A DNA stretch of 64,000 bases. Origin: Thermoplasmatales archaeon (lineage in GTDB: Archaea; Thermoplasmatota; Thermoplasmata; Thermoplasmatales; Thermoplasmataceae). The position numbers and the translations under genes were made by a program. The stretch covers positions 124,001 through 188,000 of the forward strand of contig JACWAH010000024.1 in assembly GCA_014874365.1 (NCBI GenBank), read 5' to 3'. The notes beneath the pieces are model-generated. The model was not told where the DNA came from. It searched no databases and worked only from the letters and a program-made list of their open reading frames with translations. Of the stretch, positions 48,402-58,377 are shown piece after piece; the first letter of the stretch is position 1, and every line of letters begins with the position of its first letter.

Positions 48402-49559
48402 TTAGGGCGAATACTCTTTTCCAAGTAAATTCCTTGCAATAATCAATTTCTGTATATCCGGTGTACCATCCCCAATAAGGAAGCCTCTTGAAGACCGGAA
48501 CTTGCGTTCCAGAGGGGAAGACTTAACGTACCCTGTTGCTCCCATCGTTTGCAATGCATGGCTGGCTGCATCGAATGCGGCTTCGCAGCCAAACCATTTT
48601 ACGCCTGAACTTTCTGAAGAACTGTCAAGACCCATATCCTTCATGGCCAATGCTTTATATGCCAGCAGTTTTGCGGCTTCAAGTTTAGTCCAGTCTTCCG
48701 CTAACCTGAATGATACAGCCTGAAATTTAGAAATTGGAGAACCGAAGGCCACCCTATTCTTGGAGTATTCCAGAGCCTCCTGTAAGCAACTTTCGGCCAG
48801 TCCTATGGAATAAAGCGCAACATGCACCCTCTGTATTCCAAGTACCTTCATCAGAATCTCAAAACCAGTATTGAGCGAACCCACGAGGTTCTCCTTCGGA
48901 ACCCTGACCTCATCGAACCTTATGCCACCAAAATCACCGCGGTACATTGATGCCATATTCTCTGTTTCGTAGGCTTCCAGCCCATCCGCATCCATATCAA
49001 CCGCCAGGAGGCTTATCCCTTTGCTCTTCCTGTTTCCTGCCGGTTCACCAGATCTAACAGAAGCTATGCAAACATCTGCAATACTAGGGGAACTTAAGAA
49101 GGCCTTTTCACCAGTAAGTATGAGGGTTTCATCGTTTTGATCCAGTCTTGTTGATATCGAAGCTGCATCGGAACCATGTCCTGGCTCAGTGAATGCCCCA
49201 CAAATAACCATGTTTCCTTTGACATACCTGCCTATATAGTTATTTCTGGTCTCAACATCATTTATGAAGGGAAACAGTTTCGAAAAGTGCATTGTCAGAA
49301 AGGCAGGTACGGGGAATTCATACTTACCCATAGTTTCCGAGAGCAGCCCCTGCGATACTTCACTGATTGGTTGCTTGAACCCTTCATGGGCTATAGTGGC
49401 AGGCAGCAGGAACTCAGACAGATCCTTCATTATCTTTCCAGGGAATTGTTTCTTCAGGATCCATTTTTCGATATTTGGCGTAACTTCCCTCTGGCAGTAA
49501 CTTTCAAGCGTTCCCCTGATTAAATTCTCTTCTTCATTAAGAATTCCTGATAAATTCAT
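48402..49559 (-). CDS. Acyl-CoA dehydrogenase
   Basis: A 385-residue flavoenzyme that introduces a double bond into acyl-CoA and passes electrons to Etf. AFTEPGHGSDAASISTRL is the FAD/substrate motif, and ALQTMGATGYVKSSPLERKFRSSRG the C-terminal helices. The residue that serves as catalytic base in MCAD (Glu in YEGT) is replaced here by Asp364 in IGDGTPDIQ. Either Asp acts as base or another Glu does, as in isovaleryl-CoA dehydrogenase types. Its neighbours are the next two beta-oxidation genes; the Etf pair at 2049-3915 is its likely acceptor. Confidence 0.92.
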   Translation of the reverse strand: MNLSGILNEEENLIRGTLESYCQREVTPNIEKWILKKQFPGKIMKDLSEFLLPATIAHEGFKQPISEVSQGLLSETMGKYEFPVPAFLTMHFSKLFPFINDVETRNNYIGRYVKGNMVICGAFTEPGHGSDAASISTRLDQNDETLILTGEKAFLSSPSIADVCIASVRSGEPAGNRKSKGISLLAVDMDADGLEAYETENMASMYRGDFGGIRFDEVRVPKENLVGSLNTGFEILMKVLGIQRVHVALYSIGLAESCLQEALEYSKNRVAFGSPISKFQAVSFRLAEDWTKLEAAKLLAYKALAMKDMGLDSSSESSGVKWFGCEAAFDAASHALQTMGATGYVKSSPLERKFRSSRGFLIGDGTPDIQKLIIARNLLGKEYSP

Positions 49560-49571
49560 TCAATCACCCTT

Positions 49572-51539
49572 TTATTTCCCCTTCCAAATTGGAGATCGTT
49601 TTTTCAGGAAAGCTTTTTGTCCCTCTTTAAAATCGGTTGTGCCTGTTAATTCCGTCAGTGCTTCTTCTGCCGCCCGGATGTTAACAGCCTGTGCCTGTTT
49701 AATGCTGTTGGCAGCCTCCTTAATTTTCCTGCTGGATAATGGGGCGATGCGGGAGAGTTTTTCGGAGAGTTCAACCATCACCACTGAGAGTTGATCCGGG
49801 GGTACTACTATGTCAACAAGGCCAAGATCTTGTGCATCTCCGGGCGATAACGATTCACCGGTGAGAGCGTATCTCAGTATCCTCCTGTCAATATTTGCCA
49901 GTCCTATTGAGGATGCTATGGGTGGAATTGCTCCGATACTGCCTTCCGGGATGGAAAATATGGCATCATCACTGGCAACAACAATATCGGCAAGCATATT
50001 CAACTCACACCCGCCTCCAAAAGCAAGTCCATTTACCAGGGTTATGATTGGCTTGGGGAAATCTATCATTAAGTCTACCAGCGGTTTTGCGTAGGTGGCC
50101 ATCCAGTCCTTTGCATCATCTATTTTTTCCCATTTTGCCATCATGCTTATGTCGTCTCCTGCACTGAACGCTCTGCCATTCCCTGTAATGAAAACGTTTC
50201 TAACGGCATCATCATCCAAAGCGGTTTTCATGGCCAGGGCTAGCTCTTTCCAGACATTTTCATTCAGGGCGTTGAGTCTTTCCGGGCGGTTAATGGATAT
50301 CAGTGCAAAGTCCACAATGCGAAGATAGCGAAGGGATTCGAACTGTGTTGTAGAAGTTTCCCAGTGGAAAAAACCTGTTCCTGATCTCATACCAGTGTTT
50401 TTCTTTTCAATCATCTCCATCAGAAGCGGGTCAGGAATGTATCTGGATTCTCCAGATAGGGCAAGCCTGCTTTTCAGGCTGTTAACCACAACTTCTATTC
50501 CGAACCTGTCAGCAAGCTCCAGCGGGCCATGAGGCCAGTTCATCCCCTTTTTCATGGCTCTTTCTATATCCTCATTTGAAGCTACGTTGTTCCTGATCAT
50601 CCAGGCAGCTTCATTAATTACTGAAGCCAGTATTCGAACAGGATTTATCCTGTACATCTTTTTTCCAGGTTGTATTGTCGGCCGGACATAGACATTCGGC
50701 GTGGGATAGGTATAGAATCCGCGTCCGCTTTTCATTCCAGTTCTGCCGGAATTGACCATCTCTTCAAGAATTTTCGATGGCCGTGTGTTAAATCCATGCT
50801 TTATCATTTCTCTATTTGCAAAATATACCGTATCGATGCCAACAAAGTCTAATAGCTCGCAGATTCCCATGGGAAATCCAAGCCTGAATCGGGCCATGGA
50901 ATCAATATCCATGGGCTCTGCGCCTTCTTGAAGCAGTATCAGAGCCTCAAGTATCATTCTGTCGTTTAGCCTGTTTACCAAGAATCCGGGGATATCCTTG
51001 TTTACAATCACCGATTCTTTCTTCAATCTTTCTGAAAGAACCTTGATCTTGAGTAAAGTGGAATCGTTTGTCTTCTCGCCCCTGATGATTTCCACAATCG
51101 GCATTACAGCTGGTGGGTTGAAAAAATGCAATCCTGCGAATTTTTGAGGATTTTTATTCATCAGGGAAAGTTCGGTGATGGGTATGGTGGAAGTGTTTGA
51201 CACAACAACGCAATCGTCACTTACCACCTGATTCAGTTTTTCATAAACAGATCTTTTCACTTCGGAGTCTTCTTTCACTGCTTCAACTATGAAGCTAGCT
51301 GATCCAAGGGCAGTGAATTCGGTAGTCTTAGTGATACGGGCCAAAACACCTTCCACTGATTCCTTCAGCATTCCTCTATCCAACAGGCTCTTCAAACTCC
51401 ATCTTATTTTTTCAATTGCAGCTGACAGTATACTGTCATCGACATCGCACAAAATCACATGGTACCCTGCAATGGCGCAAGTTTCGGCTATTCCGTGTCC
51501 CATCACTCCCGCACCGATTACTCCAACCTGATCATCCAT
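49572..51539 (-). CDS. Fused 3-hydroxyacyl-CoA dehydrogenase / enoyl-CoA hydratase
   Basis: A 655-residue bifunctional beta-oxidation protein. Residues 1 to about 390 are a 3-hydroxyacyl-CoA dehydrogenase: VGVIGAGVMGHGIAETCAIAG binds NAD, then VSNTSTIPITELS and FAGLHFFNPPAVMPIVEI. From about 400 comes a crotonase domain with FSAGDDISMM and GLAFGGGCELNMLADIVVAS. The fusion order is like that of archaeal and Archaeoglobus-type enzymes, the reverse of bacterial FadB. ATG at 51539 is chosen because it puts the start just before the Rossmann motif. It follows the acyl-CoA dehydrogenase gene's promoter side. Confidence 0.93.
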   Translation of the reverse strand: MDDQVGVIGAGVMGHGIAETCAIAGYHVILCDVDDSILSAAIEKIRWSLKSLLDRGMLKESVEGVLARITKTTEFTALGSASFIVEAVKEDSEVKRSVYEKLNQVVSDDCVVVSNTSTIPITELSLMNKNPQKFAGLHFFNPPAVMPIVEIIRGEKTNDSTLLKIKVLSERLKKESVIVNKDIPGFLVNRLNDRMILEALILLQEGAEPMDIDSMARFRLGFPMGICELLDFVGIDTVYFANREMIKHGFNTRPSKILEEMVNSGRTGMKSGRGFYTYPTPNVYVRPTIQPGKKMYRINPVRILASVINEAAWMIRNNVASNEDIERAMKKGMNWPHGPLELADRFGIEVVVNSLKSRLALSGESRYIPDPLLMEMIEKKNTGMRSGTGFFHWETSTTQFESLRYLRIVDFALISINRPERLNALNENVWKELALAMKTALDDDAVRNVFITGNGRAFSAGDDISMMAKWEKIDDAKDWMATYAKPLVDLMIDFPKPIITLVNGLAFGGGCELNMLADIVVASDDAIFSIPEGSIGAIPPIASSIGLANIDRRILRYALTGESLSPGDAQDLGLVDIVVPPDQLSVVMVELSEKLSRIAPLSSRKIKEAANSIKQAQAVNIRAAEEALTELTGTTDFKEGQKAFLKKRSPIWKGK

Positions 51540-51681
51540 CAACTCACTTCGGAAATAATCCAACATGTATTACTTAACACTTTCAGGTCAGCTGCTTTGC
51601 GCTCAAAATTCTGTTACGACCGAATTCAGGTGAAAAGCCTTTACACCGGAAAAATATTAAGTGCCGTTCTATCTTGTAATT

Positions 51682-52863
51682 GTGAAAGTTCCACCTAATG
51701 ATGCATACATTGTAAGCGCCACCAGGACTCCATTGGGGAAAAAGAACGGTTCCCTCAAGAACATCCACCCGGTTGACCTGCTTGCAGGCTTATTGAAGAA
51801 TCTAACAGATACTGCAAAGGTAGATCCCGGAAACATAGAGGACGTGTTAGCTGGCTGTGTTACCCAGATAGGTGAGCAGGGGGCAAATATTGCAAGAAAT
51901 GCAATCCTGTCTGCAGGATTCCCTGAATCCGTACCCGGTACCACCGTTGACAGGCAGTGTGGATCAAGCCTGCAGGCGGCTCAATTTGCAGCCCAGGGAG
52001 TGCAATCAGGGTTTTACGATCTGGTAATCGCAGGGGGAGTGGAATCAATGAGTCGTGAAACAATCGGGAGCAATATATTCCCTGATAGAAACCCAATTAC
52101 AAAATCAATCGAGGATCGCTATTCGCTGGAAGGAAACTGGTTTAGCCAGGCATTTGGTGCTGAGCAGATTGCAAAAACTTACAAACTAACGAGGGACAAT
52201 CTCGATGAATTCGGATTTAGAAGCCACAAGCTGGCATTCAAGTCGCGCGATCACTTCAGGAATGAGATCACTCCGGTTAAAGTAACAAAGGAAGTAGAGG
52301 GCCAGACCGTCGAACTCGATCTGGATTACGACGAGGGGCCCAGGGAGAATGCGAACCTGGAAAAAATGAGAAGCCTTCCGCTCGCATTCAATGGGCTGGA
52401 ACTAATCACTGCCGGAAACTCAAGCCAAATAACCGACGGAGCAAGTGCAGTCATGATTGCATCTGCCGATGGATTGGATAAATTTGACCTTAAACCTGTT
52501 GCCAGGTTCAGGTCTTTTTCGGTGGTCGGGGTCGACCCGATTACAATGCTGACCGGTCCAATTCCAGCGACCAGGGCTGCAATTAAAAGAGCAGGCATGG
52601 ATATCGACGAGATTGACTTCTTCGAAGTGAACGAGGCTTTTGCACCGGTGCCTCTGGCCTGGCTAAAGGAGTTTGAAGTGGCCGAGGAGAAACTCAATCC
52701 TCATGGTGGTGCAATCGCCCTGGGGCATCCACTGGGTGCTACAGGGGGACGCATAATTGCTACCATGATTAACACTCTGAAATCCGCGGGGAAGAAAAGA
52801 GGGCTAATAGCGATATGTGAAGGTGGAGGCATGGCGAATTCTGCGGTTATCGAACTCGTATAA
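51682..52863 (+). CDS. Acetyl-CoA acetyltransferase / 3-ketoacyl-CoA thiolase
   Basis: A 393-residue thiolase with the full catalytic set: Cys93 in DRQCGSSLQA, His349 in LGHPLGATGGR and Cys379 in ICEGGGMANS. It ends beta-oxidation by cutting 3-ketoacyl-CoA or, in reverse, makes acetoacetyl-CoA. A TATA-like AAAAATATTAAG lies about 25 bases before the GTG at 51682, so it is preferred to the GTG at 51661. It is divergent from the hydroxyacyl-CoA dehydrogenase/hydratase gene. Confidence 0.92.
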   Translation: MKVPPNDAYIVSATRTPLGKKNGSLKNIHPVDLLAGLLKNLTDTAKVDPGNIEDVLAGCVTQIGEQGANIARNAILSAGFPESVPGTTVDRQCGSSLQAAQFAAQGVQSGFYDLVIAGGVESMSRETIGSNIFPDRNPITKSIEDRYSLEGNWFSQAFGAEQIAKTYKLTRDNLDEFGFRSHKLAFKSRDHFRNEITPVKVTKEVEGQTVELDLDYDEGPRENANLEKMRSLPLAFNGLELITAGNSSQITDGASAVMIASADGLDKFDLKPVARFRSFSVVGVDPITMLTGPIPATRAAIKRAGMDIDEIDFFEVNEAFAPVPLAWLKEFEVAEEKLNPHGGAIALGHPLGATGGRIIATMINTLKSAGKKRGLIAICEGGGMANSAVIELV

Positions 52864-53391
52864 CATTCAAAAGCCAACAATTCGTTTAAATCTAAGAAAT
52901 AGTAGCTTCCCATTGAATGTTCGTCATTAATAAAATTAATGGCAGACTGGAATACTGCATGGATGCCGGCAGGACCGAAGTCGATCTCGCCCAATCTTGA
53001 TGCTATCATTGAATCTGACGGGGCCAGCCATGGATATAATATTCATCAATACCTTTCAATTAAATTCTTTTGAGCATGCCCAGTTAATGCGGTAAGTCTA
53101 ATTTTTCACCTGCCTATGAAAAATGCTATTTTTATAAGAAAGGTTACAACCATCCGATATTTCAGCAAAGAATGCACCCGAACTATTCATCTAAAGCCCT
53201 GCAACTCCCCAGAAGCGATTAAATAAGGGGGGATATCGCTTGCAAGCTATGCAAAGCCCACCGCTCAATTTTTATTCCAAAACGGATTTTCCTGTCTTGC
53301 ATGTTCTGTCGTTCGGCTTTAGAGCTTAAATAACGCAATAATAGAATAATTATTAAAGAAAAATTGATATACCACAATAAATTTCAGCAAT
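52864..53391. other. Gap of 528 bases, possibly with small genes
   Basis: Two small plus-strand frames lie here: one of 27 residues from the ATG at 52917 (MFVINKINGRLEYCMDAGR) with a TATA-like TCGTTTAAATC at good spacing, and one of 44 residues from the ATG at 52939 in another frame. They overlap each other and neither has a recognisable motif. Otherwise the region is AT-rich and plain. Confidence 0.35.
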
Positions 53392-53949
53392 ATGGCAATG
53401 AAAAAAGGGGTCAAGATCGCAATCCCAGTAGTTGTAATCGCTGTTGTCGTGATAGTGGTCCTGGGGTATTTCGGATACCTTCCGTTTTTAAACAGCCCTC
53501 ATTATGGATTTCCTTCCTCCCAGCAAATGAGTAACGCTGCTGGAAATGGTAAAACATATAATCAAACTGGTTCACCCACCCAACAAAGTGGTTCTTCGTC
53601 CAACTATTCCGGTGCCTCTTCCTATGAAATGCTAGATTACAGCAGTGGGATAACCACGGAATCCAGTATTATTGTCATTGAGGTTCAGTTCTCAAGCAGC
53701 AGTGACGCGCAATCAGCTTATGCTGAGTTGTCAGGCAACGCAGCTATTCTAGCCGCCCATCTATCAGTAACTGTATCGTCAAACGCAAGCTACCGCGGAT
53801 TCACATACTTTTACTACAATTACAGCGGAATAGAAATTGGCGTGGGCTACGACTCATCCTATATTTTCGTGGTCACGGCGATCGATGGCTCGGCAGGGTC
53901 AATCTCCATTACTGCAACTTCACACGCAGTAATTGATGCAATGTATTGA
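53392..53949 (+). CDS. Exported or anchored protein with Ser-rich linker
   Basis: A 185-residue protein. Residues 6-30 are one hydrophobic segment (signal anchor), then a linker rich in Ser, Gln, Gly and Asn (about 40-75), then a domain with EVQFSSSSDAQSAYAELSG and YRGFTYFYYNYSGIEIGVGYDSS. The outer domain probably folds as an alpha/beta unit with several N-x-S/T sites. Family unknown. Confidence 0.6.
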   Translation: MAMKKGVKIAIPVVVIAVVVIVVLGYFGYLPFLNSPHYGFPSSQQMSNAAGNGKTYNQTGSPTQQSGSSSNYSGASSYEMLDYSSGITTESSIIVIEVQFSSSSDAQSAYAELSGNAAILAAHLSVTVSSNASYRGFTYFYYNYSGIEIGVGYDSSYIFVVTAIDGSAGSISITATSHAVIDAMY

Positions 53950-54009
53950 GGGTCGTTATATGGGATAAGCCCACTATCCCAGTTTATTTAGATTGATATG
54001 CGCTGAGGG

Positions 54010-54219
54010 ATGATATCAGGGGCTCAAAACAATATGTCAAAAGCTGTAATGAGATGCATATCATGCGGGAATTTGTTCCTGGCAGACCTTGGAGATAATG
54101 AAGTTCGCAGGATCGACCTTAACTCACGAACCCAGATGGTATGTCCTTCATGTCGAAGCATACAAAAAGATCAGCCGCAGAAAATGAAACGAATGGACAG
54201 GCCCCGGAATGGGCTCTAG
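54010..54219 (+). CDS. Small zinc-ribbon protein
   Basis: A 69-residue protein with CISCGNLF and CPSCRS, a four-cysteine zinc ribbon, and a basic tail (KMKRMDRPRNG). A TATA-like TTTATTTAG lies about 25 bases before the ATG at 54010; a second in-frame ATG at 54034 is possible. Role unknown; zinc ribbons often bind nucleic acid or protein. Confidence 0.55.
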   Translation: MISGAQNNMSKAVMRCISCGNLFLADLGDNEVRRIDLNSRTQMVCPSCRSIQKDQPQKMKRMDRPRNGL

Positions 54220-54321
54220 GAGAGAAGCATTTCTGACCTTGATTTACGAATAACCTGAAAATCTGCATGCAACAATTAATAGGTTGGCTTCCCTGGCAAT
54301 AACTGGCTGCTATAATGCGAT

Positions 54322-54684
54322 TCAACTGCCAAGCATTTCCCTAGCTACTTTTACGGGTACCACACAGATCAGTTTTGCATCTCTTACTGCTTTCATTCCA
54401 TGGAAAGCATTTGGAGGAATAAAGAGAAAATCTCCCTTGATTGCATTGCATTTCAAATCACCAATCGTTGCTTCAATTTCTCCTTCAATCAGGAATATTT
54501 CATGTTCATAATCGTGTGAATGAAAAGGGGTGCTTTTCCCCACTGGAATGTTTATATGACGCATTGAAAACGTGGGTGCCCCATCTCTGTGCGTTATCAG
54601 CCATCTTATCCTTGCACCTCCATCCATCTCCTTTTCACTGATATCAGAGGTGTGTCTCACAAATCCTGGAATTTTTTCTTCCAT
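54322..54684 (-). CDS. Cupin-domain protein
   Basis: A 120-residue single cupin. His55, His57 and His61 in FHSHDYEHEIFLIEGE with His94 in PPNAFHGM are the metal-binding residues of cupin motifs 1 and 2. Small archaeal cupins of this type bind metal and may be isomerases or oxygenases; substrate unknown. No operon partner. Confidence 0.85.
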   Translation of the reverse strand: MEEKIPGFVRHTSDISEKEMDGGARIRWLITHRDGAPTFSMRHINIPVGKSTPFHSHDYEHEIFLIEGEIEATIGDLKCNAIKGDFLFIPPNAFHGMKAVRDAKLICVVPVKVAREMLGS

Positions 54685-54836
54685 TATGAAATAGCGTGGA
54701 GTTCATTATAACACTTTTCAGACCTTATTTGTCGTTAAGAATTGCCTTAAGAGATGTGAGGTCGCAGCGCATATCGAACTTGTCAAAACTGTAACAGCAA
54801 ATTCAATTCATTAAAGCACTATTACGGGAAGAAAGA

Positions 54837-55991
54837 ATGAACTATCGGACCGTCGCAATTCATTCCACCAGAGCGGTATACGCCATAAGCTGGTACAACA
54901 TTGCACCCGGACTGCTGTTCATTGAAAGCGACTTATCGCTTACATCGGTTCAGATTGGGTTACTTGTAACCTCTTTCTATATAGGTGTGGGGATATTCCA
55001 GATACCTGCAGGTTATCTTGCTACTAAATTTGGAAATAGGAATATTGCCAGTTTAGGGATACTTATACTCGGAATTTCCGGTATCTTTTCATTTTTGTCA
55101 CCAAATTATGAGTTCCTTTTAGCATCAAGAGCTTTAGGAGGGGTAGCCTCTGCCATGTTCTTTTCTCCGGCAATGGGTACTTTAAGAAGTGTAACTGACG
55201 ACAAGACATATGGATTTCATGTCAACGTATTCAATGGTGCTTTTGAGGGTGGTGCTGCTGCAGGAATAGTAGGATGGGGAGTACTTGATGTCTACGCAGG
55301 ATGGAGGCTAGGCTTCTTTATCGCTGGTTTGATAACTATTGCTTTTTCATTGATCTATTTCTATGCACTGAGGCGGGTGAAGGAGGAAAGATCGGTAAAA
55401 TCTGCGTTTAGCGTAATGAAAAGTGTAATCCTGAACAAGAAGGTGTGGCTGCTGGGATTTGCCGGAACTGCAGCAGTCACAGCTGAAAACGTCGCAGCTG
55501 TATTCATTGTTTATTATCTTGAAAAGGCTTTTGGCATTGGATCTTCACTTGCTTCCCTCTCAGGAACGCTTTTCATGGTTTTCGGATTTTTCGGTGGTAT
55601 TGTGGGTGGATTCGCAATAGGCAGATCAATCGGGGTCAAAAAGTTGTTTTACTTCACAGTTTTAATTGCATCCCTTTCTATGTCGGTGATTGCCTTCATT
55701 CAAAACATAGTGTTGATTTACGTGTTAATCTGCCTGTTAGGGGCAATGACCGCACCAGTATTTTCAGCAATGTACGTCCTTATCACCAAATCCCTTTCAG
55801 AAAAGGCTGAGACCACTGCTTCAATGTCTGTAGTCAATGGAATCCAGGAGATACCAGGCTCTATTTGGCCATACGCTTTCACGTTTGTGTATGCAGCATA
55901 TTCATTTGCAGCTGCGTGGATATTTATTGGGGCTATTTCATTAGGATTCCTCGCACTGATGTTTCTGCCATCTATTCGGAAATTGTCATAA
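54837..55991 (+). CDS. Major facilitator superfamily transporter
   Basis: A 384-residue protein with about 12 membrane segments. The segment PAGYLATKFGNRNIASLGI follows the first pair of helices as the MFS loop 2-3 motif (G-x-x-x-D/K-R type), and a long central loop (LRRVKEERSVKSAF) splits the two halves. Substrate unknown; the family includes exporters of drugs, sugars and organic acids. It stands alone. Confidence 0.85.
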   Translation: MNYRTVAIHSTRAVYAISWYNIAPGLLFIESDLSLTSVQIGLLVTSFYIGVGIFQIPAGYLATKFGNRNIASLGILILGISGIFSFLSPNYEFLLASRALGGVASAMFFSPAMGTLRSVTDDKTYGFHVNVFNGAFEGGAAAGIVGWGVLDVYAGWRLGFFIAGLITIAFSLIYFYALRRVKEERSVKSAFSVMKSVILNKKVWLLGFAGTAAVTAENVAAVFIVYYLEKAFGIGSSLASLSGTLFMVFGFFGGIVGGFAIGRSIGVKKLFYFTVLIASLSMSVIAFIQNIVLIYVLICLLGAMTAPVFSAMYVLITKSLSEKAETTASMSVVNGIQEIPGSIWPYAFTFVYAAYSFAAAWIFIGAISLGFLALMFLPSIRKLS

Positions 55992-56139
55992 TTTAAAGAA
56001 GTAACCCACTCAATTCAGTGCAATTGAGCATGTCGACAATTTCGTGGATATCTTTGTTTAGAAGATCTAATCTTCAAAAAAACAACTACCTTCTACTCTT
56101 CGCGCTTCTGCAAAGCTGGCTGTGTTCCTGGCACAGGGA

Positions 56140-56559
56140 TTATAGGTTGTTTGCACTCGTTATGGTTTTGTTCCTCAGAGAATCCCTGATCTTAATCCAT
56201 GCAATTATAATTAAAATCCCAGGAATAAATCCACCAATCAGGAGCTGGAGAATTCCCAAAATAATAGCTGGCGACTCCGTACTCCTGACATTACCTTCTC
56301 CAAGCGGCTTATAAATCAGAAAATAGTCCAAAAGAATCCAGAAAAGACCTATAAGAGAAATTATCCCAATGACTACAATATAAATCCCGGCAGGATTGAA
56401 GCCAGCAGGTGTTCCATTGACTGGAACTGTAAAAAAGGAGGAAGTTAAAACCATATCGATCAAAAATAAGAATATTCCAACCAAGACGAAGAAGATAAGT
56501 TGAATGATGATCGCAACAAGGGTCAAAGTTCTTGCAGTTTGTGCATCGGGATCTATCAT
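56140..56559 (-). CDS. Small membrane protein
   Basis: A 139-residue protein with four hydrophobic segments (for example IIIQLIFFVLVGIFLFLID and AIILGILQLLIGGFIPGIL). A TATA-like AATTTATATC on the minus strand lies about 25 bases before the ATG at 56559, so the 13 residues before it in the same frame are probably not translated. Family unknown. Confidence 0.6.
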   Translation of the reverse strand: MIDPDAQTARTLTLVAIIIQLIFFVLVGIFLFLIDMVLTSSFFTVPVNGTPAGFNPAGIYIVVIGIISLIGLFWILLDYFLIYKPLGEGNVRSTESPAIILGILQLLIGGFIPGILIIIAWIKIRDSLRNKTITSANNL

Positions 56560-56599
56560 AATATGCAATAATGTGTATTGATATAAATTTTCCCCCATC

Positions 56600-57416
56600 T
56601 TTGGCTGTCATTTACAGGTCCTTTTCTAGGCCCCATTATCCAGTTACCAAATCCATCGATAATGGTGCGGGCAGGGATTTCCATGTTCAAGCAGCTGCAT
56701 TTATAAACAAGTTCTAGTCAATCCCTTCGCCATCCAGTTAACCGTTAATACAGGCACTCTGCACTGGAGGTTGCGGACAGCTTCGAATCCCTATTTTTAA
56801 AACAGGAGCCCACTCGCAACATCCCAGGTACTTGGCAAAATCAGTGCTTTTCCCTTGATAAAATGGAAGGGGCTTGACTGTTTTAACTGTTCAGCCTATT
56901 CCCCTTGACGGTTAATATCCAATCTTACCAGGAAAAATGAAGCGGCCAATCTGTATCGTTCTTTTCTACCCTATTTTGCCTGGCACCAAAGGGACAATTA
57001 AACTCTCATATCCCTTATAAGGTAATCGTGGAGATAGCACTCATCATTTCCATGCACAAATGTATTCAAAATGGCCTATTTCCCTCCATATCTCAGAGCA
57101 TTTACGCAAAATGCTCGAATACTTCAAGCATTTTCCTTGCAGCACCTATAACCCAGACTTACTCTTACAATAATTCGAATGCTCCATTATAATCCTGTCA
57201 GCCCAGAGAAATAATATATGCTAAAACAACCTTCTTTTTCTTTCTATTGAAAATGGTAAATGCATTCTCCTCTGATCCATCAAGAATTGACTTTTCAATT
57301 GTGTACATGCAAAACCGATCCATTACCAAATTTTTAAAGAAAAATGTCTGTACACATATTTAATAAAAACCAGAAGAAAAATTCAATATTAAAAAAATTT
57401 AAAACTGGAACCAGTG
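56600..57416. other. Gap of about 800 bases with one inverted repeat
   Basis: No gene is visible. CCATTATC (56633-56640) faces GATAATGG (56658-56665), a perfect 8-base inverted repeat with a 17-base spacer. The right half is AT-rich and should hold the promoters of nearby genes. No RNA gene found by eye. Confidence 0.4.
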
Positions 57417-57914
57417 TTATGAAACCACCATACTCGCCGTGGGGGTGAACATTTCGGAAACCATATTCAGGTCCTGTGTTAGATTGAATTCAATGACCAG
57501 ATTAGTTGTTGTGTGTGCAGATACATTGAAAGGAGTATGGATATCGACATAACCATTACTGGATGTGAAATTCAACCTGGAACCCCCCATTACCACGGTG
57601 ACGTTGACAATCCCAAGTTCAATGCCAGTGTACATCCCGGCCTTAAGGGATATGGACGAGAATAGTGCTGCGTTAGTAGTCGTGAGGTTAAGAATGTTGA
57701 TTGTCCTGGAAGAAACGCTAAAATTATGCCATCCTGAGGACGTACTGTGGACATATACGTTGTTAAAAGTGATGAATACTGCCGAAGCTCCAACCGGAGC
57801 ATCTGCCACCTTAACGTTCACATTTCCTCCGTTATCGACGAACTCATAATATACGAGAAAACCTGCTGAAATTATTATGGCAGCCACTACGGCGCCTATT
57901 ATTTTCTTGTTCAC
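57417..57914 (-). CDS. DUF4382 exported protein
   Basis: A 165-residue protein with an N-terminal membrane segment (residues 5-22) as signal anchor. VNVKVADAPVGASAVFITFNNVYVHSTSSGWHNF is the DUF4382 signature, a beta-sandwich domain found on archaeal and bacterial surfaces. Several N-x-S/T sites suggest glycosylation outside the cell. Confidence 0.75.
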   Translation of the reverse strand: MNKKIIGAVVAAIIISAGFLVYYEFVDNGGNVNVKVADAPVGASAVFITFNNVYVHSTSSGWHNFSVSSRTINILNLTTTNAALFSSISLKAGMYTGIELGIVNVTVVMGGSRLNFTSSNGYVDIHTPFNVSAHTTTNLVIEFNLTQDLNMVSEMFTPTASMVVS

Positions 57915-58017
57915 AAATGTTGAACATGAATTTTATTAATTTGAATTGTGGTACAAACAATAAGCAAGCACCCATATAGTTGAAATATTCAAATAGTCCC
58001 TGGCCTATCTAACTGCA

Positions 58018-58353
58018 TTGGAAGGAACGGGGGCAAGGCTGATCTTCGAAAAGCTGCTGGCCCATCTGGGAGAAACTTTCACACTTCTCTTTGGAATACA
58101 GGAAGTTGAGAATGTAAAGCTCTCCCTTGTAGATATTTATGGCAAAAGGATATATTTCACGGTCGGGACTCAATCCTTCTCTGTTTTCTTTGGAATGTTT
58201 GGCTCGTTCTCTGACTCTGTCAACGCAGTAAATAAAGTGCCAACTTTAAGACTGAAAAGCAAAACCTCGATGCTTTCATTTTACAAGGTATCGAGCAAGA
58301 AAGCTCCCGCCTTCAGGGAGGAGATGAATTGCGAAGAAAACAATATATACTAA
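58018..58353 (+). pseudogene. Host gene cut by the IS element, left part
   Basis: A TTG-initiated frame (EGTGARLIFEKLLAHLGETF) with a TATA-like element about 27 bases upstream. Protein-like text stops at TSMLSFY near 58284; from there the frame runs through the IS200/IS605 left end, whose hairpin gives KAPAFREE, and ends at 58353. The rest of the gene seems to lie beyond the IS (59852-59905). Family unknown, though the regular helices and strands suggest a small soluble domain. Confidence 0.5.
58304..58320 (+). repeat. IS left-end hairpin
   Basis: CTCCC (58304-58308) pairs with GGGAG (58316-58320) around a 7-base loop containing CCTTCA. TnpA of this family binds such imperfect single-strand hairpins to recognise the ends. 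Confidence 0.55.
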
Positions 58354-58377
58354 AACAATACATACGTAAATAGAAAT

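Noticed and set aside
52917-53073. Two small overlapping frames after the thiolase gene
   Set aside because: They overlap in different frames with no motif; at most one is real and there is no evidence which.
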